Assembly: GCF_002119425.1 (NCBI RefSeq)
Contig: NZ_MDSU01000018.1
Location: forward strand, 124,001 to 188,000
Reading direction: 5' to 3'
From: Desulfurella amilsii
GTDB lineage: Bacteria; Campylobacterota_A; Desulfurellia; Desulfurellales; Desulfurellaceae
DNA: 64,000 nucleotides
A model generated the notes under the pieces. The model ran no database searches. It was not told the origin of the DNA and saw only the letters and a list, made by a program, of their open reading frames with translations. The first letter of the stretch is position 1; each line of letters begins with the position of its first letter. Of this stretch, positions 52,666 through 61,462 are shown one piece after another. Position numbers and translations under genes: made by a program.

Positions 52666-53211
52666 ATGGAGCTTTATACAATAAGCCTAAAAAACAAAAT
52701 TATCAAGGTTATACTTGGCGACATAATACAAGAAGCCACAGATGCTATAGTAAATCCAGCAAACAATTATCTAAAACACGGTGGTGGTGTTGCTTACGCT
52801 ATTGTATCTAAAGGTGGCTTAATCATTCAGCAAGAAAGTGATAAAATTGGCTACGTAGAAACAGGTCACTCGGCAATTACAACAGGTGGTAAACTAAAGG
52901 CAAAGTATGTTATACATACAGTTGGCCCTGTTTGGCAAGATGGAAAAAATAAAGAAGAAAAGTTGTTAAAAAACGCAGTTATTAGTGCTTTAGATCTGGC
53001 TCAAAAATATAGGCTAAACTCCATAGCATTGCCTTCTGTATCTACTGGTATCTTTGGGTTTCCAAAAGAACTAGGGGTAAAAATTATTGTAAATTCTGTA
53101 ATTGAGTTCATAAAGGTGCATGATTTACCCAAAGAAATTCATTTTACAAATATTGACGAATACACAAGCAATTTGTTTGCTTCGTATTTAAAGGTTTTAA
53201 ATGTCGATTAA
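52666..53211 (+). CDS. Macro domain protein (ADP-ribose-binding/hydrolysing)
   Basis: A 181-residue single macro domain. It shows VILGDIIQEATDAIVNPANN, the ligand-loop GGGVAYAIVSKGG, TGGKLKAKYVIHTVGPVW, and the second loop SVSTGIFGFPKE. Such proteins bind ADP-ribose and often remove it from proteins or from O-acetyl-ADP-ribose. Its end overlaps nadK by 11 bases, so an NAD-derived ligand and NAD kinase are made together. Confidence 0.9.
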   Translation: MELYTISLKNKIIKVILGDIIQEATDAIVNPANNYLKHGGGVAYAIVSKGGLIIQQESDKIGYVETGHSAITTGGKLKAKYVIHTVGPVWQDGKNKEEKLLKNAVISALDLAQKYRLNSIALPSVSTGIFGFPKELGVKIIVNSVIEFIKVHDLPKEIHFTNIDEYTSNLFASYLKVLNVD

Positions 53212-54103
53212 AAAAATTGGTGTAGTAAAAAAGTCTAATGTAGAAAACTTAGATATACTAGTTAATGAAACAAAAAGTTTTTTTGCAAAAAAAGGCGCTG
53301 AAGTTATTTTTGAGCAAGATGTGGAAAGTCTAGATAACAATATTCCAACCTTACAAGAGCCTCTTGACCTGATAGTGGTTTTGGGTGGCGATGGTACCTT
53401 TTTAAGTGCAACACGCGTTGTATTAAAATCACACTACGATATACCAATAGTTGGCGTTAATCTGGGGAAAGTTGGTTTTTTGACTGAGATTTCTATTGAG
53501 ACGATGTTTTACAATCTAGACAAAATTTTTAATAACGATTTTGCAATAGAAGAAAGAATGATTATAAATGTAAATTTTGAGCCAAATTCAAACAATCAGC
53601 AAAACTACAGCGTATTCAACGATGTTGTAATAAATAAAGGCGCGCTTGCAAAAATTATTGGCATTGACACATATATTGAGTACAACTCAAAAAAACAATT
53701 CGTGTCAACTTTTTTTGCCGATGGACTAATAGTTGCTACACCATCTGGCTCCACTGCGTATAATTTAGCAGCCGGTGGACCCATTGTTTATCCTGAGCTA
53801 GATTCATTTATATTAACACCAATTGCACCGCATACGCTCTCAAATAGGCCCATTGTGTTACCCGATAATGTAACTATACATTTACAGCTGCATGAAGACA
53901 TAGATAGGGTTTTTTTGACGCTTGATGGTCAAATGGGCTTTAGATTAAACAAAGGTGATAAAATCACACTAAACAAATCTAGTCGAAAGATAAAACTTAT
54001 CACAGATAAAAATAAAAATTATTTCGATATATTAAGAGTAAAACTGGGGTGGGAAGAGCGAAAAGTCACCGCTTTAAACTATGATAAAAAATATAAAGAT
54101 TAA
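53201..54103 (+). CDS. nadK: NAD kinase
   Basis: A 300-residue NAD kinase making NADP from NAD. The GGDGT motif sits in VVLGGDGTFLSATR near residue 64; VGVNLGKVGFLTEIS, the adenine-binding NDVVINKG, the DGLIVATPSGSTAYNLAAGG loop and LTPIAPHTLSNRPIVLPD are all present. Translation starts inside the macro-domain gene, and its own end contains the recN start. Confidence 0.96.
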   Translation: MSIKKIGVVKKSNVENLDILVNETKSFFAKKGAEVIFEQDVESLDNNIPTLQEPLDLIVVLGGDGTFLSATRVVLKSHYDIPIVGVNLGKVGFLTEISIETMFYNLDKIFNNDFAIEERMIINVNFEPNSNNQQNYSVFNDVVINKGALAKIIGIDTYIEYNSKKQFVSTFFADGLIVATPSGSTAYNLAAGGPIVYPELDSFILTPIAPHTLSNRPIVLPDNVTIHLQLHEDIDRVFLTLDGQMGFRLNKGDKITLNKSSRKIKLITDKNKNYFDILRVKLGWEERKVTALNYDKKYKD

Positions 54104-55586
54104 AAATTTTTTAACCATAAAAAACTTAGAAATTAATTTTGATAAGCACTTTAACACGATAGTGGGTGAGTCTGGTGCAGGTAAATCGCTTATCTTAAAG
54201 GCAATAAGCGAGGTTTTCTCAATTAAAAACGACACGCAAATGGTAGGAAACTTTGGCGACTCCTGTAAAATAAGCATTGATTTTGATTCGAATTTATCAA
54301 AGTATAATTTTTCCCAACGCAACTTTACGATAGTAAAAATTTTAAAAAAAAACAAATCTCAGCTTTTTCTAAATGATATACAATTAAGCAATAAAATTGC
54401 TCAAAATATAAAAAATGATATTGTAAATATCGTTTCACAGGATTATCGCTTTGAACTATTTGAAAAAGATAGATTTCTTGAGGTTTTAGATTTATTTATC
54501 GATCCAAATATAATTGAAAATTACAAAATGGCATTTACTAATTTTAATGAAGCAAAAAAAACAATTAATGAGCTTAAATCTAAAATCAAATCTATCGATA
54601 ACGCTCACACTGAAATCTTAATTGAACTTATAGATAAAACAGATCCGCAAAAGGATGAATACGACGAGCTGATTAACAAAAGAAAACAAATTAAACAAGA
54701 TTTGGCGCTAAAAGATTTTATACAGCAATTAAACGCACTTTTTTATGAAGGCAAAAATAATCTTTACGATACCATTATTGCATCATTTAAAAAAATAAAC
54801 AATATTGAATCCGACGCTTCGCTAAAAATGCAAAATATTAGCAATTCTTTAAACAAAATTTTAGACGAACTAAATACGCTAAAACCATTATTTGAGTACA
54901 GTAAAGATGATGAAGTTTCTATAGATAATATTGAAAGAAGGCTCTTTGAACTTGAAAACTTGCAGAGAAAATTTGGAAAAACCATAAATGAAATATTAGA
55001 TGAAAAACAAAAATTATCTCAATTAATTGGCAAGAAAAACTCAATGCAAGAGCAATTGTTAGAAGAGCAAGACAAACTGCAAACTCTAAAAGATAAATTA
55101 GAACAAGCAGCTTTCCAACTAACAAGTCAAAGAAAAAAACAGGCGGATCGCTTAATTGATGGCGTTATGCAAAGTATGTCTGATTTAATGCTTGAATCAG
55201 CTGATTTTGATATAGTTTTTGAGAAAGTGGAGTGTAGCGAAAACGGACAAGACAAAATAACTCTGTTTTTTTCTGCCAATAAGGATTTGCCTAAAAAAGA
55301 ATTGTCAAAGATTGCATCTGGAGGAGAAAAATCTAGATTTATTTTGGCACTTTTTGAGTATATTGGACAATTAAGCCAAAATACAATTATCTTTGACGAG
55401 ATAGAAGAGGGCACAGGTGGAAAAACACTTACGTCTATTGTCTCTAAACTCAAAAATCTCTCTTTACAAAACCAGCTTATTTGCATTACACATTCTTTAG
55501 AAGTACAAAATGCGGCAGATAAAATATTTACGATAGAAAAAACCTTTGAAAACTCCAATACGGTAACCTATTTATGTCAAATGTAG
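54081..55586 (+). CDS. recN: RecN-like DNA repair ATPase (SMC-like)
   Basis: A 501-residue SMC-like ATPase. Head domain pieces flank a long coiled coil: Walker A VGESGAGKSLILKAIS near 30-45, Q-loop SQDYRFELFEKDRFLE, signature KIASGGEKSRFILALFEY near 415, and Walker B IIFDEIEEGTGGKTL. RecN helps hold and process double-strand breaks. It is about 50 residues shorter than E. coli RecN, with a shortened coiled coil. The start overlaps nadK and the end overlaps murG. Confidence 0.87.
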   Translation: MIKNIKIKNFLTIKNLEINFDKHFNTIVGESGAGKSLILKAISEVFSIKNDTQMVGNFGDSCKISIDFDSNLSKYNFSQRNFTIVKILKKNKSQLFLNDIQLSNKIAQNIKNDIVNIVSQDYRFELFEKDRFLEVLDLFIDPNIIENYKMAFTNFNEAKKTINELKSKIKSIDNAHTEILIELIDKTDPQKDEYDELINKRKQIKQDLALKDFIQQLNALFYEGKNNLYDTIIASFKKINNIESDASLKMQNISNSLNKILDELNTLKPLFEYSKDDEVSIDNIERRLFELENLQRKFGKTINEILDEKQKLSQLIGKKNSMQEQLLEEQDKLQTLKDKLEQAAFQLTSQRKKQADRLIDGVMQSMSDLMLESADFDIVFEKVECSENGQDKITLFFSANKDLPKKELSKIASGGEKSRFILALFEYIGQLSQNTIIFDEIEEGTGGKTLTSIVSKLKNLSLQNQLICITHSLEVQNAADKIFTIEKTFENSNTVTYLCQM

Positions 55587-56659
55587 TTTTTGTAACAGGC
55601 GGAGGTACGGGCGGTCATTATTTTGCTGCTGAAAGCTTTGTTAATTATTTAAAAAACCATGGATATGAACCTATTTTTATAGGTAGCGAGTTTGGGATAG
55701 AAAAAAAATTGGCTCACAACCTGGGTATTGAGTATAAGCTGCTTAAAACAAAGGGTTTTGCAGGTAAAAATTTTTTAGACAAAATAAGAAGTATAGTGTA
55801 TTTATTTAGTGCTAGTCTAAAATGTTTATTTTATACGTTAAAATATACGCCAACCTTTGTAATAGGTTTTGGGGGTTACACGAGCATACCTGTTTTACTA
55901 AGCGCTGTTTTGGCTCGCAAAAAAAGGATTATAGTTGAGCAAAATTCTATTCCAGGCCTTGCAAACAAAATCTTAGCTAAGTTTTGCCATATCGTTTTTG
56001 TAAATTTTGACTCAACAAAGCAATTCTTTAGAAAAAATCATGTATACTGGGTAGGAAACCCTATTAGAACAAGAAAATTCCCAAACGAAAGAAACTTTTT
56101 AAATGATTTTTTGCGTATTGGTGTAGTTGGTGGCAGCCGTGGCGCAAAAACTATAAACAACGCATTATTTGAGTTTGCCCAAATTATAGATGATGATTTA
56201 AAATCAAAAATTGAAATCATTCACCAAACAGGCATTGATGATTACAAAAAAGCGCTTCAAATATACCAAAAATACAATATAAAAGCCAAAATTTATGACT
56301 TCATATACGATATGGAAAATTTTTACCGAAATATTGACATTATTGTTTCAAGGGCAGGCTCAAGCACACTATCTGAGATTGCATGCTATGGGTTGCCATC
56401 AATATTAGTACCATACCCATACGCCATTTATAACCACCAGTATGCTAACGCACAATATTTTGAAAAACCCAATGCTGCTAAATTAATTTTGGATAAAGAT
56501 TTTAATGGATATTGTCTAAAAAATTTTGTATACTATATAAAAGTGGATGAGTTGGTAAAGATGTCTAATGCAGCTTTTGGTCTGTGCAAAAAAGAAGTTT
56601 GCAATAGAATGCTAAATATTATCGAAAAAGAGTTGGTTAAAGATGGTAAAAGTAATTAG
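55574..56659 (+). CDS. murG: MurG, lipid II-forming GlcNAc transferase
   Basis: A 361-residue MurG, which adds GlcNAc to lipid I at the inner face of the membrane to make lipid II. The N-terminal GGGTGGHYFAAESFV carries the phosphate-binding glycines; GFGGYTSIPVLLSAVL, VEQNSIPGLANK, VVGGSRGAKTINNALFEFA and the UDP-GlcNAc-binding SRAGSSTLSEIACYGLPSIL with HQYANAQYF follow. No other mur or fts gene is adjacent, which is unusual for murG. It overlaps recN by 13 and parA by 17 bases. Confidence 0.95.
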   Translation: MSNVVFVTGGGTGGHYFAAESFVNYLKNHGYEPIFIGSEFGIEKKLAHNLGIEYKLLKTKGFAGKNFLDKIRSIVYLFSASLKCLFYTLKYTPTFVIGFGGYTSIPVLLSAVLARKKRIIVEQNSIPGLANKILAKFCHIVFVNFDSTKQFFRKNHVYWVGNPIRTRKFPNERNFLNDFLRIGVVGGSRGAKTINNALFEFAQIIDDDLKSKIEIIHQTGIDDYKKALQIYQKYNIKAKIYDFIYDMENFYRNIDIIVSRAGSSTLSEIACYGLPSILVPYPYAIYNHQYANAQYFEKPNAAKLILDKDFNGYCLKNFVYYIKVDELVKMSNAAFGLCKKEVCNRMLNIIEKELVKDGKSN

Positions 56660-57395
56660 TATAACAAATCAAAAAGGTGGCGTGGGCAAAACTACAACAG
56701 CCATAAACTTAGGCACAGCTTTAGCAGTATTTTCAAAGAAAGTTTTAATTATTGATATGGATCCGCAGGCAAATGCAACAAGTGGCCTTGGTGTATTAAA
56801 AACAGACTCTATTTATCAAGCCCTCATTGGTAAAAAAACGCTAAAATCCCTCATCCAGTATACATCTGTAAAAAACCTTTATTTAGTGCCTTCTAATATT
56901 TCATCAATTGCCATAGAAAGCGAGCTCAAAGACAAAGAAGGCAAAGAATTTATTTTAAAAAAACTAATTGATCCCATTCAGGAGCAGTTTGATTATATAC
57001 TTATTGATTGTCCACCATCGCTTAGTCTTTTTACTATAAATGCACTTGTAGCGTCTAATTCTGTGCTTATTCCCGTGCAATGCGAGTATTTTGCGCTTGA
57101 AGGTTTAGCACAGCTAATAAACACTATAAATCTAGCAAAAAAAACATTTAACTCAAATCTTAAGATTGAAGGAATTCTTTTAACCATGCATGATAAACGC
57201 AATAATCTTTCCAGACAGGTTGAAAATGAAATAAAACAGCATTTCTTTAAATACATGTTTAAAACGCTTATACCCAGAAATATAAAACTAGCCGAAGCAC
57301 CTAGTTTTGGAAAGCCTGTTATAACATACGATATAAAATCAGCTGGCAGCGTAAATTATTTGGCACTTGCCAAAGAGGTTTTAAAGAGTGGCTGA
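56643..57395 (+). CDS. parA: ParA/Soj chromosome partitioning ATPase
   Basis: A 250-residue ParA with the deviant Walker A NQKGGVGKTTTAINL near 8-22, the switch segment DMDPQANATSGLG, DCPPSLSLFTINAL near 120 and the arginine-bearing DKRNNLSRQVENEI. With ParB it segregates the chromosome origin region. Start ATG inside murG; overlaps parB by 8 bases. Confidence 0.95.
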   Translation: MVKVISITNQKGGVGKTTTAINLGTALAVFSKKVLIIDMDPQANATSGLGVLKTDSIYQALIGKKTLKSLIQYTSVKNLYLVPSNISSIAIESELKDKEGKEFILKKLIDPIQEQFDYILIDCPPSLSLFTINALVASNSVLIPVQCEYFALEGLAQLINTINLAKKTFNSNLKIEGILLTMHDKRNNLSRQVENEIKQHFFKYMFKTLIPRNIKLAEAPSFGKPVITYDIKSAGSVNYLALAKEVLKSG

Positions 57396-58197
57396 GAAAA
57401 AAGCTTTAGGCAAAGGTTTATCTGCAATATTTAACGATTTTTCAGAAGATAGTGAAAATATTGAAAATGTTTTAATAGATGATATAAAGCCTAGCCCATA
57501 TCAGCCAAGGAACTTTCAAAACGATGAAACTCTACATGAGCTTGCAGACTCAATAAAAGAAAAAGGCGTTATACAGCCTATAATAATTAGAAAAAAAGGC
57601 GATTTTTTCGAGCTTATTGCAGGTGAGCGCAGGCTTAGGGCTTCAAAATTAGCTGACCTTCAAACAATACCTGCAATCATTAAAAATTTTTCAGACGAAG
57701 AGGCAGCGCAAATTGCACTTATAGAAAATATACAAAGAGAAGATTTAAATCCGCTCGATGAAGCACTAGCATACAAAAAACTTATCGAAAACTTTAGCTA
57801 CACCCAAGAAGATCTAGCCGAAAAATTGGGTAAAAACCGTGCAACAATAGCAAACACACTAAGGCTTTTAAATCTCCCAAAACAAATCATAGAACTCATC
57901 AAGACAAATAAAATTACAGCAGGACACGCAAGGGCGCTTTTATCCCTAGATAACGAATCATTTCAGATTGAGTTAGCAAACCTCATAGTAGAGAAAAAAC
58001 TCAATGTTCGCGATACTGAAGCAAAAGTTAGAGAAAAAAAAGCTCAACTTGATTTTAGCCAATATGAAAAAACACTCAAAGAGTTTCTAGAAGCTCCAAT
58101 CAAAATAAAGTTTACTGGCAAAAAAGGCAAAATTGAGATTACTTTTAAGTCAAAAGATGAATTGGAAAATTTATTGGCTAAGTTTTCTAAAACCTAA
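57388..58197 (+). CDS. parB: ParB/Spo0J partition protein
   Basis: A 269-residue ParB. It begins at GTG (KKALGKGLSAIF), binds ParA with its N-terminus, and has the CTP-binding PSPYQPR and GERRLRAS motifs. Then come ENIQREDLNPLDEA, the helix-turn-helix YTQEDLAEKLGKNRATIANT with LRLLNLP, and KITAGHARALLSL. It recognises parS; I see no parS-like site in this window. It converges on prmC with an 11-base overlap. Confidence 0.95.
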   Translation: MAEKKALGKGLSAIFNDFSEDSENIENVLIDDIKPSPYQPRNFQNDETLHELADSIKEKGVIQPIIIRKKGDFFELIAGERRLRASKLADLQTIPAIIKNFSDEEAAQIALIENIQREDLNPLDEALAYKKLIENFSYTQEDLAEKLGKNRATIANTLRLLNLPKQIIELIKTNKITAGHARALLSLDNESFQIELANLIVEKKLNVRDTEAKVREKKAQLDFSQYEKTLKEFLEAPIKIKFTGKKGKIEITFKSKDELENLLAKFSKT

Positions 58198-58987
58198 AAA
58201 TGGCTATTCTATCAAAACCTGAATAGTCTTGCTTAATGCAAACAAGTTCACTGATTTGCTCTAAAAAAAAGCTCATGTTAGGTGCAATTTCCATCAATAA
58301 AAACTTGGCAATATTTTTTGATTGGTTGATAATGTTTTGTATTAGAAAATAATTTTGATCACACAAAAGCGCTATTTTTGGCTCGTTTTTGACCTCTTTT
58401 GATAGGCTATTAAACTCGCTTGGCAATATATATGGTGGGTTTGATACAATTATATCAAAATTGCTTTTGAATGCAGACAAAAGATTACCATTAACTAAAT
58501 AAATGTTTGATTTTAGTAATTTCTTGTTTATGTTTGCCACTTTTAAAGCCTTATATGAAATATCAGAAGCGATTACTGTAGCGTGCGTAAAGTGTTCTAT
58601 AGAAATTGCAATTGCGCCAGAGCCTGTACCTAAATCTAAAATATTTTTTAGACTATAATTGCGAATATAATAAATAGCTTCTTCTGCTAAGTTTTCTGTA
58701 TCTGGTCTTGGGATTAAAACATTTTTATTGACATAAAATTCTAAGCCCATAAATTCTTTTTTGTGTGTTATGTAGGCGAGGGGTTCTCCATAAACTCTTC
58801 GTCTTGCATATTTGAGCATATTATAAAAAAAAGTCTGATTTATTTCTAAATCTGGGTTTGATAACACAAATAAGTCGTCTTTTTTAAGCGTATAGGCAGC
58901 TATTATGGTACTTTCTAACAAAAAATTTCCTACGTTGTGCTTTCTTAGTATGCTGCTAATTGCTTGCATTGCCTTTCTAAGTTTCAT
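58187..58987 (-). CDS. prmC: PrmC, release-factor glutamine methyltransferase
   Basis: A 266-residue HemK/PrmC that methylates the glutamine of the GGQ loop in RF1 and RF2. It shows PLAYITHKKEFMGLEFYV with the RPDTE block (LIPRPDTENLAEEA), the SAM-binding LDLGTGSGAIAISI and the catalytic SNPPYILPSE. The start overlaps the tilS stop by 4 bases, so the two leftward genes are coupled. Confidence 0.94.
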   Translation of the reverse strand: MKLRKAMQAISSILRKHNVGNFLLESTIIAAYTLKKDDLFVLSNPDLEINQTFFYNMLKYARRRVYGEPLAYITHKKEFMGLEFYVNKNVLIPRPDTENLAEEAIYYIRNYSLKNILDLGTGSGAIAISIEHFTHATVIASDISYKALKVANINKKLLKSNIYLVNGNLLSAFKSNFDIIVSNPPYILPSEFNSLSKEVKNEPKIALLCDQNYFLIQNIINQSKNIAKFLLMEIAPNMSFFLEQISELVCIKQDYSGFDRIAIFRF

Positions 58988-59967
58988 ATTTTTTCAATAA
59001 TTAAAAAATTTTCTTTTTTTGTAGCTTTTATGAGTTTTCTTAATACCAGGGTTTTGCCATTTTCAATAGTATTTATTAGACGATTAATATTAATAAAGCT
59101 TAATGAATAGTAAGAATTGGTAATTTTTTTAACAGCCAATTTTAAAACACGTGACTTAATTGCATAATCGCTTGAGAGGATCTTAAGGTTGATAATTGCT
59201 TTACTTGCAAAACACACTGTGGATTCTACAAAATTTTCATAAGTAAGATTATTTAAAAGCGCTGCATCATCGCTTAGCATCTCAATTTCTTTATATAAAG
59301 TAGAGATTATATTTGGGTTGTAGGTTTTAAGTGTTTCAATTAGCTCTAGTCTAACCTTGTTCCTTTTGTATTTAGTATCAAAATTGGTCGTATCTGTCCT
59401 GTATTGTAAATTATTTTCATTTAAAAAATTCAATATCTGAGATTTTTCTATTATTAACATAGGTCTAATGTAGAAATCCCTACTTGGCTTTAGCGAAGAT
59501 AGACCATCTAAAGAAGAACCCCTAATCAAATTAATAAGAAAAGTTTCAACAAGGTCATTTTTGGTATGGGCAACAGCAATTTTATCTAAGTTGAAATTTT
59601 CCTTGCATCTTTTGAAAAAATCATACCTCAAAATCCTTGCTTGCTCTTCAAGTCCTTTTTTGTTATCTTGAGAGATTTTTAACACATCTTTGTTCTCTTT
59701 ATACAATTCTACACTATAATATTTTGCCAAAGATTCAACAAAATGTTCATCTGCATCTGAATCCAGTCTTATCTTGTGATTAAAATGCAAAAGTAGTAAA
59801 TCTAAATCAAACGCTTTTTTTATATGTTCAAAAAAATAAAACAATAATACCGAGTCACTACCTCCAGAAATAGCTATACCGATCTTTTGATTTTTGTAAA
59901 ATAGTTTTTTTGCTAAAGCAAAGTCTAAAATTTCATCAAATAGCTTACTCACAAAAAAATTATACAC
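58984..59967 (-). CDS. tilS: TilS, tRNA-Ile lysidine synthetase
   Basis: A 327-residue TilS, which changes C34 of tRNA-Ile(CAU) to lysidine using ATP and lysine. The PP-loop GIAISGGSDSVLLFYFF near 28-44, LHFNHKIR, KKGLEEQARILRYDFF, AVAHTKNDLVETFLINLIRG and RPMLIIEKSQIL are typical. The protein is short at its C-terminus compared with E. coli (432 residues), as in many AT-rich lineages. It is divergent from proC. Confidence 0.93.
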   Translation of the reverse strand: MYNFFVSKLFDEILDFALAKKLFYKNQKIGIAISGGSDSVLLFYFFEHIKKAFDLDLLLLHFNHKIRLDSDADEHFVESLAKYYSVELYKENKDVLKISQDNKKGLEEQARILRYDFFKRCKENFNLDKIAVAHTKNDLVETFLINLIRGSSLDGLSSLKPSRDFYIRPMLIIEKSQILNFLNENNLQYRTDTTNFDTKYKRNKVRLELIETLKTYNPNIISTLYKEIEMLSDDAALLNNLTYENFVESTVCFASKAIINLKILSSDYAIKSRVLKLAVKKITNSYYSLSFININRLINTIENGKTLVLRKLIKATKKENFLIIEKI

Positions 59968-60011
59968 AAATTTTAAATTTTTTGGTATATTTTAAAAAGG
60001 AGGGTCAAAAG

Positions 60012-60830
60012 ATGCTTAAAGATAAAAAAATTGGTTTTATAGGTGTTGGCAATATGGGTAGTGCTTTTTTAAGTGGCCTTATAAGTATGGGCATACCAAA
60101 GGAAAATATTTTTGCAGCAGACAAACACAAAGGCGATGTTATCAGAGAAGAGTACGATATAGGTATATTTAATAACTTTGAGTTAGCAAGCCGTGCTGAG
60201 ATTATTATTATAGCGGTAAAACCTGCGGATATCTTTGATTGTTTGTCAGATATTAAAGAAGCAGTTGACGATAAAAAACTCATAATATCCATAGCTGCTG
60301 GCATCAAAACGCAAGATATCGCAGGATTTTTGCGACAGGATGCAAAAATTGCAAGGACAATGCCAAACATAGCAGCTTTAGTAAGAGAGTCGATCACAGC
60401 GATATATTGTAATGATTATATAACAAAAGAGGAAGAAGAGATAGTTATAGCAATAATGAGTTTAATTGGTAAAACTGTTGTATTGGAAACAGAAGGTTTA
60501 ATGGATGCAATAACGGGACTTTCAGGTAGCGGGCCAGCATATGCTTTTGAGATAATTGAAGCAATGGCAGATGGTGGTGTTAAAATGGGATTAAAAAGAA
60601 AAGATGCGATAAAGCTTTCCGCTCAAGTATTAAAAGGCGCAGCTGAATTAGTGCTAAAACTTAAAACACACCCAGCAGAGTTAAAAGATTTAGTTACCTC
60701 ACCTGGCGGATCAACAATTTATGGTTTAAATGTTATGGAACGCGCTGGTCTTCGGGGCATTTTTATGGATGCAATATCAGCTGCGACAAAACGCTCAAAA
60801 GAATTAGGCGAATCTAAAAACCAATATTAA
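60012..60830 (+). CDS. proC: Pyrroline-5-carboxylate reductase
   Basis: A 272-residue ProC, the last step of proline synthesis (NAD(P)H-dependent). It has the Rossmann start KKIGFIGVGNMGSAFLSGLI, AVKPADIFDCL, RTMPNIAALVRESITAI and the C-terminal GLSGSGPAYAFEIIEAMADG with TSPGGSTIYGL. An upstream in-frame start at 59910 would overlap tilS; AAGGAGGGTCAAAAG fixes the ATG at 60012. It converges on the next gene with a 17-base overlap. Confidence 0.96.
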   Translation: MLKDKKIGFIGVGNMGSAFLSGLISMGIPKENIFAADKHKGDVIREEYDIGIFNNFELASRAEIIIIAVKPADIFDCLSDIKEAVDDKKLIISIAAGIKTQDIAGFLRQDAKIARTMPNIAALVRESITAIYCNDYITKEEEEIVIAIMSLIGKTVVLETEGLMDAITGLSGSGPAYAFEIIEAMADGGVKMGLKRKDAIKLSAQVLKGAAELVLKLKTHPAELKDLVTSPGGSTIYGLNVMERAGLRGIFMDAISAATKRSKELGESKNQY

Positions 60831-61389
60831 GCTTTAGTCCCACACCAACTTCGTCTTTTGGGATATTATTTATAATGCTATTTGGGTTTTTTTCGATATC
60901 GTTGTGTTTATACTCACCAATAAACTTCAATTGAGCGTTATTCGATAAATTAAAATTCACACTAGAATCTAATTTTAATCTATTTATGTTTGCTGGGGAT
61001 TGTGATATATTAACTGGTAGAGTCTTTGAAGAAGTATAGCTTATACTTGACTCAAAACCGCCTTCATTTGATTTGCTTTCAAAATTTATTTGTGGGCCAA
61101 TGAGTGTTTGTGTTATTGGCTGGTTAAAATTAGAATCAACACAACTAGAATTAAGAGAATATTCACCAGAACACAAACTCCATTTATCTATATTTGCACC
61201 AATCCCAAAACCTACAAAAGTATTGCTATTTGCCTCTATTTTTCCTAAATTAAGGTTTGTTGGCTTTGATGTATAGCCAAAAAGTGATTCTTCTGGTAAT
61301 AAATTTAAACTTGAGTAATCGTATACGCTGCCAGCATATGCGCTGCCAACTATGCACAACACACATATTAAAATTAAAAAAAACCTCAT
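60814..61389 (-). CDS. Putative small outer-membrane beta-barrel protein
   Basis: A 191-residue exported protein: signal peptide MRFFLILICVLCIVGSAYAG with cleavage after AYA, then alternating strands (SSISYTSSKTLPVNIS, KLDSSVNFNLSNNAQLKFIG) and a terminal Phe (VGLKLNIGF), as in outer-membrane barrels. Two cysteines (LCSGEYSLNSSCVD) may form a disulfide. No family recognised. It is preceded by no strong ribosome site. Confidence 0.6.
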   Translation of the reverse strand: MRFFLILICVLCIVGSAYAGSVYDYSSLNLLPEESLFGYTSKPTNLNLGKIEANSNTFVGFGIGANIDKWSLCSGEYSLNSSCVDSNFNQPITQTLIGPQINFESKSNEGGFESSISYTSSKTLPVNISQSPANINRLKLDSSVNFNLSNNAQLKFIGEYKHNDIEKNPNSIINNIPKDEVGVGLKLNIGF

Positions 61390-61431
61390 ACTTTAAATTT
61401 ATTGCACCTTATCTAAAAAATCAATACAAAG

Positions 61432-61459
61432 AAGCGGCTAAAGGTTAATTTAGCCGCTT
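61432..61459 (-). terminator. Terminator of clpB
   Basis: AAGCGGCTAAA and TTTAGCCGCTT form an 11-pair perfect stem with a 6-base loop, 3 bases after the clpB stop, followed on the minus strand by a T-rich stretch (CTTTGTATTGATTTTTT). Confidence 0.75.
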
Positions 61460-61462
61460 AAA

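Noticed and set aside
56643-58197. parS sites near parAB
   Set aside because: I searched by eye for the TGTTTCACGTGAAACA palindrome and found none in the window.
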